Positions 16,590 through 24,710 of a DNA stretch of 64,000 nt are shown one piece after another. The first letter of the stretch is position 1. Each line of letters starts with the position of its first letter. Source of the DNA: Anaerolineae bacterium. GTDB lineage: Bacteria > Chloroflexota > Anaerolineae > Aggregatilineales > Phototrophicaceae. The translations under genes and the position numbers were made by a program. The stretch covers positions 81,937-145,936 of the forward strand of contig JALHNT010000016.1 in the NCBI GenBank assembly GCA_022843385.1. The letters are read 5' to 3'. The notes below the pieces were generated by a model that searched no databases, was not told where the DNA came from, and saw only the letters and a program-made list of their open reading frames with translations.

Positions 16590-19332
16590 CGCGGCTCCAT
16601 CGAACAGTGGAGAAAACCGTATCTGGCTGAATCTGGTCTGGCTTGCCCTGATACTGGCTGTGACCATGTGCCTGTTGACGCCGGGAATTGCTCTGCTCAC
16701 CCTCTATAGCAACCAATGTGCGCCGCTGGACCCGACGGCACGACTGGATGAAATTGGTGCGTCAGGCCCGGACTTACTCGGTGTGTTGGCGCTGGTCATG
16801 GTAGCGTTGGTTCTGATCGTTGTCGGGATCAGCTTGCAGATCATACGACAACGACTTCGATCTCTATCGTTAGACACAGCACACGCTCGCACCCGTGAGA
16901 GGCTGCAAAGCAAGTCAGGGCTGTGGATGTTGCCCATCTTGTTATTGGGCGGCGCGATTCTGCTGTGTTCGGCTCAGGGTAGTTTGTGGTATCTGCGTCC
17001 TGATGCAGTCTGTCAACCCGTGTCTGTGAAAGTTACTCCCGACTACAGTGTATGGTCAGTAGCTCAGGCAGTGTTCGCTCCGATCAATCCAGCCATTGCT
17101 GTAGCCCAGGCTGCTGATTTGGGCGGCGATCAAGCCCAAGTGACCTGGTTTGATGACGCGGGACAACCGGTGGTGGCTCAGATGCCGACCCCTGTGCTGG
17201 AAGTCGCTATTGTTCCCACGAACCCGGCGCCATCTCCCACAATCAATCCCCTATTTTCCACCGCGACCCAGACACCTGTGCTGGTCACAAGCCTGACTCG
17301 AACACCAGCCAGTACCATGACGATCGGTGCAACAGCGTCGATTACCCCGTCACGCGCAGTGAGTGCAACACCATCTCTGACTGCTTCACCGGTCAGCACT
17401 GCTACACTTACATTTACCTCGTCGCCCATTCCATCTCGTACATCCAGCCCATCACCCATTCCGAGCCTGACAGCCACCCGCACACCGAGTGCCACAGTCA
17501 TTCCCTCGGTGACAGCGACTCGGACAATCATGCCGTCACCCATTCCAAGTCTGACAGCCACCCGCACACCGAGTGCCACGGTCATTCCCTCGATAACTGC
17601 GACGTTTACCCGTATCGCTAGTCCAACACTCGCTCTTACGTTGACCGCGACCCGTACACCATCCGCCACTCTCGTGTTGGCAACCAACACGCCGTCACCG
17701 ACACGGACACCGACAGTGGCGCTGGCGACCAACACTCCACGACCATCCCTCACCTTGTCGGCAACTGGGACACCTTTACCAACCCTGATGTTCACGCGAA
17801 CAGCCACCCCTGTTCCGGCAACTAGTACACCATCAGCAACATCATTCGTGCCAGCCTCGACGCCGAGTCTGACGCCTATGCCCCCAACAATTCTGCCTGC
17901 AACCGCTGTTCCACCAACAACTGAACCGCCAACGCCATTACCAACCAGCACACTAATTCCTGAATTGGGGACACTGCTCCGTGAGGTATGGTATGGGATA
18001 CCAGGAGAGGACTTTACAGATTGGTACACGGATCTGAGGTGGCCGAACGCACCCGACGCCTGTGCAGTGGAAACTTTCACCGAATTGGCTGCCCCATCCT
18101 TTGTCGCTGATAACTATGCCCAACGCATCCGGGGTAATCTGATTGCTCCAGTCACTGGGCAATATCAATTCTGGATCGCATCCGATGATGAATCAGAACT
18201 GTATCTGACGAGCGACGCCAGCCCATCCGTCGCCCAACGAATTGCCTTCATAGAGGGCACCGACTCCGGTCAGGAGCAATGGGATCAGTATCCCATGCAA
18301 CAGTCAGCCCTGATTCAGTTGACCGCTGGAGTTTCTTACTACATCGAAATCCGCCACAAAGAAGGTCCGGCTAATGATTATGTGGCCGTTGCCTGGCAGC
18401 ATCCGGGTTTCACCCGTGATGTGATTCCGGGTGCCTATCTGACATCTGCTAGCTTTGTGTGCCAACCGCCTATGACGACAGTTCCCAGCCTCACGCCAAC
18501 ACCGACCTCCACCTCTACACTAACCCCAACGGAGACACCAACCGAAACTCCGACAGCAACACTGACAGAGACACCCACTGCGACACCTACTTTGACGCCC
18601 ACCCCCCTGATACAGGTTGATGTCCAGCTGACCACCACGACACCGAATCTCATTCTCATTGAGGGGAATCCTGTCACTCTTCCGCTGAATGTCGCCAATG
18701 TGGGACCAGATGGAGCCGATAACGTTCAATTGGTTATTCCTGTACCAGCTCTCCTAAGGGTAGGCTCAACCATTGGTCCAGGGACGGATGTTGCTTCGTT
18801 TGGTCATATGGTGGCCGGAGCGTCATTCAGTATTGCTTCACCAGTGGAGGCGTTGGTTGGCTCAGCCGGACAGAGCTTTAACCTATTGCTCAGTGCTACC
18901 ACGACCTCCAATGATGTGAACTTAAGCAACAATAACCTTACAGTGACGGTGAATGTCATCCGGGTGGCAGATGTGAGGATGAATTCGATAACTCCGACCA
19001 CCGGCAGCCCCACGGCTGGGCAGGTGCTTGATGTTGCCTTCACCTACGAAAACCTTGGGCCCGACCCCGCTACCGCCGTCGTTATCACCGCTCCATTCCC
19101 CGCTGGCATCTCATTGATCACTGTCAACAGCGGGTCGTACGACTCAGCGATCGGCATCTGGACACTGCCGGATCTACCGGCGGGGGCATCGACCACCATC
19201 ACATGGCAGATACAAGTGGATGTCGGAGCTGTTTCGGGGCAAACGATCACGTTCAACGCGACTATAAGCGCCGCCGAGAACACCGCTGGCGCAAATGATA
19301 CGGCAGTACCAGCCATCATCACGGTGCAGTAG
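16582..19332 (+). CDS. Membrane-anchored PA14 and DUF11-repeat surface protein with Thr/Pro-rich linkers
   Basis: 916 residues, start GTG 16582 with GGAGG six bases upstream, overlapping the kinase gene. Three membrane helices lie at about 14-42, 64-88 and 112-137. A very long Ser/Thr/Pro linker (about 205-455) follows, with repeated motifs such as PSLTATRTPSATVIPS, then a PA14-type carbohydrate-binding beta-barrel (about 460-610; VTGQYQFWIASDDESELYL). A second TP-rich linker lies at about 633-677. Two DUF11/CARDB-like beta-sandwiches end the protein, each with an (N/S)NNLT- or ENTAGANDTA-type close. The product is probably cell-surface, and glycosylation of the linkers is likely. Its position between sensor kinases suggests it may be the surface partner or ligand sensor for them, which is inference. 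Confidence 0.8.
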   Translation: MANAAPSNSGENRIWLNLVWLALILAVTMCLLTPGIALLTLYSNQCAPLDPTARLDEIGASGPDLLGVLALVMVALVLIVVGISLQIIRQRLRSLSLDTAHARTRERLQSKSGLWMLPILLLGGAILLCSAQGSLWYLRPDAVCQPVSVKVTPDYSVWSVAQAVFAPINPAIAVAQAADLGGDQAQVTWFDDAGQPVVAQMPTPVLEVAIVPTNPAPSPTINPLFSTATQTPVLVTSLTRTPASTMTIGATASITPSRAVSATPSLTASPVSTATLTFTSSPIPSRTSSPSPIPSLTATRTPSATVIPSVTATRTIMPSPIPSLTATRTPSATVIPSITATFTRIASPTLALTLTATRTPSATLVLATNTPSPTRTPTVALATNTPRPSLTLSATGTPLPTLMFTRTATPVPATSTPSATSFVPASTPSLTPMPPTILPATAVPPTTEPPTPLPTSTLIPELGTLLREVWYGIPGEDFTDWYTDLRWPNAPDACAVETFTELAAPSFVADNYAQRIRGNLIAPVTGQYQFWIASDDESELYLTSDASPSVAQRIAFIEGTDSGQEQWDQYPMQQSALIQLTAGVSYYIEIRHKEGPANDYVAVAWQHPGFTRDVIPGAYLTSASFVCQPPMTTVPSLTPTPTSTSTLTPTETPTETPTATLTETPTATPTLTPTPLIQVDVQLTTTTPNLILIEGNPVTLPLNVANVGPDGADNVQLVIPVPALLRVGSTIGPGTDVASFGHMVAGASFSIASPVEALVGSAGQSFNLLLSATTTSNDVNLSNNNLTVTVNVIRVADVRMNSITPTTGSPTAGQVLDVAFTYENLGPDPATAVVITAPFPAGISLITVNSGSYDSAIGIWTLPDLPAGASTTITWQIQVDVGAVSGQTITFNATISAAENTAGANDTAVPAIITVQ

Positions 19333-19333
19333 C

Positions 19334-20806
19334 ATGAACATCATACAACTGGAAGATGATCCCCATCTGGCGACTATTTTGCGGGTTGCCATTCAGACCG
19401 TGCAGCCAGACGTCCATTTCATTCAATTTTGGAACAGCGATGATCTCCTGAGTCATCTTTCGAAGCCAGGTATTGAAGTGGATACGCTGGTGCTGGATAT
19501 TCGTGTGCCTGGACGGTTGAATGGATTGCAGTTGGCCTATGAAATTCGGCAGCAGGGATTCAAGGGTCAGATGCTCCTCTCGTCTGCCTACGCACCACCG
19601 GAACGCCGGTTGCTTGCGGTGCTCAGGTCCGAATTTGTCCCGAAGCCCTGGGATTTGCGCTCAATGGTGAATCGTGTGCTGCGACGTGCAGCTGACAGCA
19701 CGATCACAGCAGGGCCACGCCAACTCATCCCTGAGCAGGCGTCGCATCTGGCGGTGACAAGTGACATACCTTTTGAGCCAGCAGCCCTGTTGCTGGAGCG
19801 GTTGCTTGGTGTAACCAGCATGGTCGCCATTCTGAATGACCAGGCAGATTGTGTTGAACAATGGCTGACCAAGATGGTGTTGCCGGAAGGCGAATGGCGC
19901 TCTCGTTTGGAATGGGCTGCTGTACAGGCCGTGACACAGGGGCAGGTGGTCAGGGAACAGCTTGAAAATCATCACATCATTGCGCTGCCTTTTGTTCGGC
20001 AGCCGGTGGCACTGCTGGCTATCAAAAGCAGAGGCTGGCAGTCAACGGAACTACCAGCCTTTCAGGCAGTTGTAGATCTGTTGGTTGATTATGTGGCGAT
20101 GAAGCGTAAGGTTAATCACCTGACCGAAACCAACGCTGAGCTGAATAACTTCACATCGATTGTTGCTCATGATCTCAAGACGCCGCTGGCTTCAATCATC
20201 GCTTACGCTGATCTGGTAAAGATGTTGTTGGGCAACCCTTCATCAGACATTGATGGTTATCTGACAGCGATCGGTGACACCGCCCACACACTGACCGACA
20301 TGACGAGCGATTTATTGTGGCTGGCCCGCCTGGATAATCCGGGGCAGGCGATTCAGCCGGTAGATACTCGGCTGGTACTGGATGAGGCCTTGAAGCGTCT
20401 GCATTATCCAATCGCGCTGCGGGGCATGGCTGTTCAGGTTGAGGGCAATGTGCCACCCGTGATGGGCATCGAAATCTGGGTGGAAGAAATATTCGCCAAT
20501 CTCATCAGCAATGCCGTAAAATACATCGGCGATGATAATCCAGCTCCACGCCTTAGCATAAGCGCGATCACCGAAGGTCGTTACGCGCGGTTCGAGATCG
20601 CGGATAATGGTGTGGGGATTGCGCCGGAGCACATACCCCGCCTGTTCCGCGAGCGGGTACGGCTAAAGACGGTTGAGGCTGAAGGCACTGGGCTTGGCCT
20701 GACGCTCATTCATCGCATTATCACCAGGCTGGGTGGACAAGCAGGCGTATACAGCCAGGAGGGAGTGGGCAGCACATTCTGGTTCATGCTGCCGCTGGCG
20801 GACTAG
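19334..20806 (+). CDS. Receiver-histidine kinase hybrid
   Basis: 490 residues. An N-terminal receiver (about 1-115) has acidic residues in QLEDDPHLA, phospho-acceptor Asp55 in LVLDIRVPGRLNG, and Lys in EFVPKPWDL. A middle region of about 140 residues is GAF-like in length but not clearly assignable. HisKA follows with His279 in SIVAHDLKTPLAS, then an HATPase with NLISNAVKYI, DNGVGI and GTGLGLTLI. There is no membrane helix, so it is cytosolic. A start further upstream is in frame, but ATG 19334, two bases after the previous stop, matches the receiver start. The receiver is paralogous to the 13932 product. Confidence 0.87.
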   Translation: MNIIQLEDDPHLATILRVAIQTVQPDVHFIQFWNSDDLLSHLSKPGIEVDTLVLDIRVPGRLNGLQLAYEIRQQGFKGQMLLSSAYAPPERRLLAVLRSEFVPKPWDLRSMVNRVLRRAADSTITAGPRQLIPEQASHLAVTSDIPFEPAALLLERLLGVTSMVAILNDQADCVEQWLTKMVLPEGEWRSRLEWAAVQAVTQGQVVREQLENHHIIALPFVRQPVALLAIKSRGWQSTELPAFQAVVDLLVDYVAMKRKVNHLTETNAELNNFTSIVAHDLKTPLASIIAYADLVKMLLGNPSSDIDGYLTAIGDTAHTLTDMTSDLLWLARLDNPGQAIQPVDTRLVLDEALKRLHYPIALRGMAVQVEGNVPPVMGIEIWVEEIFANLISNAVKYIGDDNPAPRLSISAITEGRYARFEIADNGVGIAPEHIPRLFRERVRLKTVEAEGTGLGLTLIHRIITRLGGQAGVYSQEGVGSTFWFMLPLAD

Positions 20807-20878
20807 ATTAACCCGATATTGGGCATAATCGGTATGGTGACGCCAACCGGCTCATCCACTCAAGGGTAAGACTGATTC

Positions 20879-22711
20879 ATGGGTGTTTTGGACGGGAACT
20901 TACAACGACAGTTACTGGATGTTGGCTTATCCGATACTGATTTGCCGACTGACCCTGATGCCTGGCTTTCCTTTCTGGAGCAAATCAGCGCCTCTTATCG
21001 CGAAGCGCGCCACGTTGAAGAAACTTTGCGTCGTAATCAGACCGATTTTCTGCGTCATTATGCGGCGGCTGAACGTCAGGCACAGGAATTGGCACTGCTC
21101 AGTCAGGTACGGACAGCGCTGGCGCGGCGCCTCGATTTGCCGGGACTATGTCGAAATATCGTCGAAGGCACTGCGGAAGCCTTTGGCTTCAAGCTGGTTG
21201 CATTATATCTGGTGGAAGGCGATCAACTCATCCTGCAACATCAGGTCGGCTATGAGATTGCTGTTGAACGGATAGCGGTTCAACAAGGGATCATGGGACG
21301 AGTGGTGCGAACATTGCAGCCCATTCTGGTTGAAGATGTCCGATATGATCCCGATTTCTATGCGCCGGTTGATGGCGTAACGTCCGAAATTGCCGTGCCA
21401 CTGTTCGATCATGGCGAATTGATCGGCGTCTTCAATATCCAGAGCAAAGATGGCTTTATCCTGACCGAAGATGAGCTGGAACTGATTGTCAGTTTGAGCC
21501 AGCATATCAATGCTGCCCTGGAGAGTGCCCGCCTGTACAAAACGGTTCGCGAAAGCCAGGAGCAGTATCAGCGCGTGGTTGATAATGTGCGCGAGGTTAT
21601 TTTTCAGACTGATATACAGGGGCGCTGGACATTCCTGAATCGAACCTGGACCGACCTGAGTGGCTATGGCATCGACCATAGTTTGGGTAAAGACCTTGCC
21701 AACTTTCTGCAATTTGACGAACCCTCAGACCATTGGTTACAGATTACCCAGCGATTGATGGGGGGGGAATCCCATGTCCGGTATCGCGCTCATATCCACT
21801 GCCGGAATGGCGAGCGCCTGCCTGTCGAACTGTTGGTGCAATTGATTCATGCGCCCGATGGTCTGACTCTGGGTGCAACGGGTACCATCACCGATATCCG
21901 TGAGCGCTTACAGGCTGAACGTCAGGCGATTGAACTGATGCTCAAGAGCCAGACCCTGACCGGCCTGCGGAGCTTCCTCAACCTGGTGTCTCATGATCTG
22001 CGAACCCCGCTGTCCGTCATGTCAACCAGCCTGTATTTGCTGCGGCGTAAGATGAACCCCGAACCGGACAGCCTGCGTTATCTGGAAAATCTGGAACAGC
22101 AGGTTGCGCATCTGACCCGCGCCGTTGAGGATATGCTGGATATGTCTCATCTGGACGAAGAAGATGTGATGTTCGACTTCCTGCGAATCAACTTCAATTC
22201 GCTGGTTCATGATTCGTTAGCCTCATTGGAACGCCTGGCTTCCGCTAAAAACCATCGTCTGCGTTTTGAACGCCTGGCTGATCCGATTATGATTCGCGCT
22301 GATCAGGTTATGTTGGGCAAGGTCATCCGCAACGTGGTGAACAATGCCATTCAATACACGCCAGCGGGAGGCGATATTGCTGTGCAGACCACGATTGAGG
22401 GAGATCAGGCGGTGCTGACTGTTGCCGATACGGGAATCGGCATCAGTCTGGACGATCTGAGCCGCATTTTTGAACGCTTTTTCAAGGTTGATAAGGCGCG
22501 AACTGCTAGCGACAGTGGCATCGGCCTGGGTCTTCCTATTGCCAAACGCATCGTTGAAACCCATAACGGTACCATAGCGGCGGCCAGCACTCCCGGTGTC
22601 GGCAGCCTGTTTACCGTCCGCCTTCCTCTCTGTGTCTCCTCAAGCGCGGGTGTACCAGGGCAGGTACAGGTATCGGATGTTTCCCCCAGTGACCTCGGTG
22701 GTCAGCGCTGA
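20879..22711 (+). CDS. GAF-PAS sensor histidine kinase
   Basis: 610 residues, cytosolic. Residues about 1-70 are helical, followed by a GAF domain (about 75-220; EIAVPLFDHGELIGVFNIQS) and a PAS domain (about 225-350; FLNRTWTDLSGYGI). HisKA has His372 in NLVSHDLRTPLSV, and the HATPase has NVVNNAIQYTPAGG, DTGIGIS and GIGLGLPIAK. An AAGGG ribosome site precedes ATG 20879. The last 72 bases, coding a non-conserved Ser/Val-rich tail after the kinase fold ends, lie on top of the 3' end of the minus-strand CHAP gene, whose C-terminus looks conserved. This gene closes the signalling block. Confidence 0.88.
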   Translation: MGVLDGNLQRQLLDVGLSDTDLPTDPDAWLSFLEQISASYREARHVEETLRRNQTDFLRHYAAAERQAQELALLSQVRTALARRLDLPGLCRNIVEGTAEAFGFKLVALYLVEGDQLILQHQVGYEIAVERIAVQQGIMGRVVRTLQPILVEDVRYDPDFYAPVDGVTSEIAVPLFDHGELIGVFNIQSKDGFILTEDELELIVSLSQHINAALESARLYKTVRESQEQYQRVVDNVREVIFQTDIQGRWTFLNRTWTDLSGYGIDHSLGKDLANFLQFDEPSDHWLQITQRLMGGESHVRYRAHIHCRNGERLPVELLVQLIHAPDGLTLGATGTITDIRERLQAERQAIELMLKSQTLTGLRSFLNLVSHDLRTPLSVMSTSLYLLRRKMNPEPDSLRYLENLEQQVAHLTRAVEDMLDMSHLDEEDVMFDFLRINFNSLVHDSLASLERLASAKNHRLRFERLADPIMIRADQVMLGKVIRNVVNNAIQYTPAGGDIAVQTTIEGDQAVLTVADTGIGISLDDLSRIFERFFKVDKARTASDSGIGLGLPIAKRIVETHNGTIAAASTPGVGSLFTVRLPLCVSSSAGVPGQVQVSDVSPSDLGGQR

Positions 22712-23791
22712 CAGCCGCACTGCGCTCGCGTGCACGTTATCCGTCACCCAGATTTCGCCGTTCTCCACCCGTTCGACCACCATCAGATGACCAAAGACAT
22801 CATCGGCATAGGGATGCTGCGGCGTCATGACCAGCACCGACCCAGTCAGCGGTGTTGATCCGCTTGTGATGCCCCATTCCGGGTGGGCGCTGGCCTGCTG
22901 TACCCAGAGGTACGCATCCCGCGCCAGATTATCCGGGATGGGGATTTTGCTGACGACGTAATTGACACAATCCTTGGTGTTCTGCATGAGCCAGGATGCG
23001 CTCTGCCCGCCTTCCAGATCAGCGATCACGCTCAGGTCTGCGCCAGCGCCGGGCGCGACGCGATTCAATCGCTGGGTCAGATCATCAATATTGGAACGCA
23101 GGCGATTGATATTGGTTTCGCTCTGGTTAATCTGCTGATCGAGAGCCGTGATCTGATCCTGAAGCGCTTGCACGCGCGGGGACTGAGAGGGAGTCCCTTG
23201 TGGATCAAAACTGAGCATCCGATTTTTGAGCGATGTCAGATCCTCCGACAGCTTCTGCCGTTCGGTCACCAGCGCCGTGATGTGATTCTGCTCCGTCGTC
23301 AGTGCCTCGCGCTGACCGACAAGGAAATCGTACAGCGGGCGGTTGGCGGTGGAGACATATTGACCGAGTGGCAGGGTTGGCGCGGCTGCATTCATGCCTG
23401 CTGCTCGCAGCGCCTGAATGTCGCCGGAGTTGGCAACCGGTTCCTTGATCCCCAGATAGAGCCAGCGCAGCGCCGGGATCATGCTGATGCTGCCCGCGCT
23501 CGCCACGATCTCGTCCAGATGATTGCTGGTGGCCTGTTCGATGTCATCGGCGGCCTGACCGAGGTTTTCGGCAAAGCGCCGAACCGTTTGCGCCCAGTTT
23601 TCCATGTTTGCCAGTTGGTCGTTGTAAAGCAGGGCGAACTGGGCCGAGCCAGCGCTATGGTATCCAATGGCGAACAGGTAACGGACGATGTCCTGAACAT
23701 CCTCGACGGAGCGCTCGATCAGCAGGCTGGAACGCTTCATCTGTTCGGCGGTTTCGCGGAGTTGGGTGACTCGGGTGACGACTTCAGTCAT
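22640..23791 (-). CDS. WXG100/LXG-like helical domain fused to CHAP peptidoglycan hydrolase (probable type VII substrate)
   Basis: 383 residues. Residues about 1-110 form a helical module of the size and pattern of a WXG100/LXG export domain (VEDVQDIVRYLFAIG, FAENLGQAADDIEQATSN), although the turn reads HSAGSAQF rather than Trp-x-Gly. Residues about 150-250 are coiled coil. The C-terminus is a CHAP amidase/endopeptidase domain, with the expected Cys in TKDCVNYVVSKI (about 276), His in FGHLMVVERV (about 334) and the polar partner in WVTDNVH. CHAP enzymes cut peptidoglycan. With no signal peptide but an export-type helical head beside EccC, it is probably secreted by that system, either to open the cell's own wall or as an antibacterial effector; no immunity gene is evident. 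It is the last gene of the minus-strand operon. Confidence 0.75.
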   Translation of the reverse strand: MTEVVTRVTQLRETAEQMKRSSLLIERSVEDVQDIVRYLFAIGYHSAGSAQFALLYNDQLANMENWAQTVRRFAENLGQAADDIEQATSNHLDEIVASAGSISMIPALRWLYLGIKEPVANSGDIQALRAAGMNAAAPTLPLGQYVSTANRPLYDFLVGQREALTTEQNHITALVTERQKLSEDLTSLKNRMLSFDPQGTPSQSPRVQALQDQITALDQQINQSETNINRLRSNIDDLTQRLNRVAPGAGADLSVIADLEGGQSASWLMQNTKDCVNYVVSKIPIPDNLARDAYLWVQQASAHPEWGITSGSTPLTGSVLVMTPQHPYADDVFGHLMVVERVENGEIWVTDNVHASAVRLSALTTEVTGGNIRYLYLPWYTRA

Positions 23792-23800
23792 GCCTGATCC

Positions 23801-24697
23801 TCATTGCAAACGAATAGCCAGCGGAGCCGATGGTGTGGTGGGGTCAACATTGGGCAAGCGGATCGTGAGCGCAATCGTGGCGCTGGTCAGCGGTATCTCG
23901 AAGATGACCCAACCGCTGGTCGTCCGCCCCAGCGCAATCGGTTGCAGCGTGGGCTGACCGGCGATGACGACATCGCGGCGGGGTTCGATCAGGCTGCCAT
24001 TGTCGAGTTGTAGCGCCAGATTGGCTTCGGGCGGTTGGTTGCAGATCGGCCCTCGGCATTCGAAGATCACATTCAGGGCATAGAAACGGGCACCAGGCAC
24101 GGGCGTCACCTGTACCAGGCTGCTGCTGTTGAGGACGCGCTCCGATTGTTCCTCGACGGCCGTCACTTGCAGGATGCCGTTGGTGTAGCGCGCGGTGAAG
24201 CTGTCCGCGACTAACGCGCGGCTGCGATCTGGCAGATCGATGGCGGTCGGTGCCGGGGTAGGCGCTATCAGCGTGAGGGGCGGCGCAACGGATGTGCGGC
24301 TAGGCGGGCTGAATACAGTCACGAGGGTGAAGGTGACCAGCGCCCCGATGATGAGTAGACCCAGCGCCCGTCCGGCAGCGCTGTTGAACGGCAGCCGAAA
24401 GCGTGATTGCAGCGCCTCCATGCGCACCTGAAAATCCCGTTCGTCCTTCAGGATGGCAAGCGCAAGCTGACGATAGTGATCCTGGGCATGGGTCTGATGG
24501 ACAAGTTGCTCTAAGCGACGCAGCCGCTCGGCTGGGTCTGCTTGAGTCTGGGCATCGAGCCAGAGGATCATCGGCGTGGATGGGTCGCTTTCAACGGGGA
24601 TTTCACGCTGGCTCTGGTACTCGCGCAGCAGCCGTTGCGTTTCGCTGCGTTCGCCTTTGAACAGCGCCAGATTAGCTTTGACCAGCAGGGTGTGCAT
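23801..24697 (-). CDS. Single-pass membrane protein with TPR-like head and DUF4352-like extracellular domain
   Basis: 298 residues, type VII locus component of unknown role. Residues about 1-105 are helical and cytosolic, TPR-like (LVKANLALFKGERSETQRLL). One membrane helix follows at about 109-131, then a short TP-rich linker and an extracytoplasmic beta domain (about 165-298). The pattern ARFYALNVIFECRG ... LGRTTSGWVIFEIP is like DUF4352/telomeric-repeat-factor-2-like domains. Topology, with a cytosolic N-terminus and an external C-terminus, is that of accessory subunits of Ess/ESX machines such as EssB or EccB, but no sequence relation to those is visible. An AAGGATC ribosome site precedes ATG 24697. 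It is 13 bases downstream of the motor gene. Confidence 0.65.
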   Translation of the reverse strand: MHTLLVKANLALFKGERSETQRLLREYQSQREIPVESDPSTPMILWLDAQTQADPAERLRRLEQLVHQTHAQDHYRQLALAILKDERDFQVRMEALQSRFRLPFNSAAGRALGLLIIGALVTFTLVTVFSPPSRTSVAPPLTLIAPTPAPTAIDLPDRSRALVADSFTARYTNGILQVTAVEEQSERVLNSSSLVQVTPVPGARFYALNVIFECRGPICNQPPEANLALQLDNGSLIEPRRDVVIAGQPTLQPIALGRTTSGWVIFEIPLTSATIALTIRLPNVDPTTPSAPLAIRLQ

Positions 24698-24710
24698 CAG
24701 ACTTGATCCT

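Noticed and set aside
17178..18080. Minus-strand frame of 300 codons (Val/Gly-rich) opposite the Thr/Pro linker
   Set aside because: Reverse complement of a Thr/Pro repeat necessarily gives Gly/Val repeats; it is a composition artefact.
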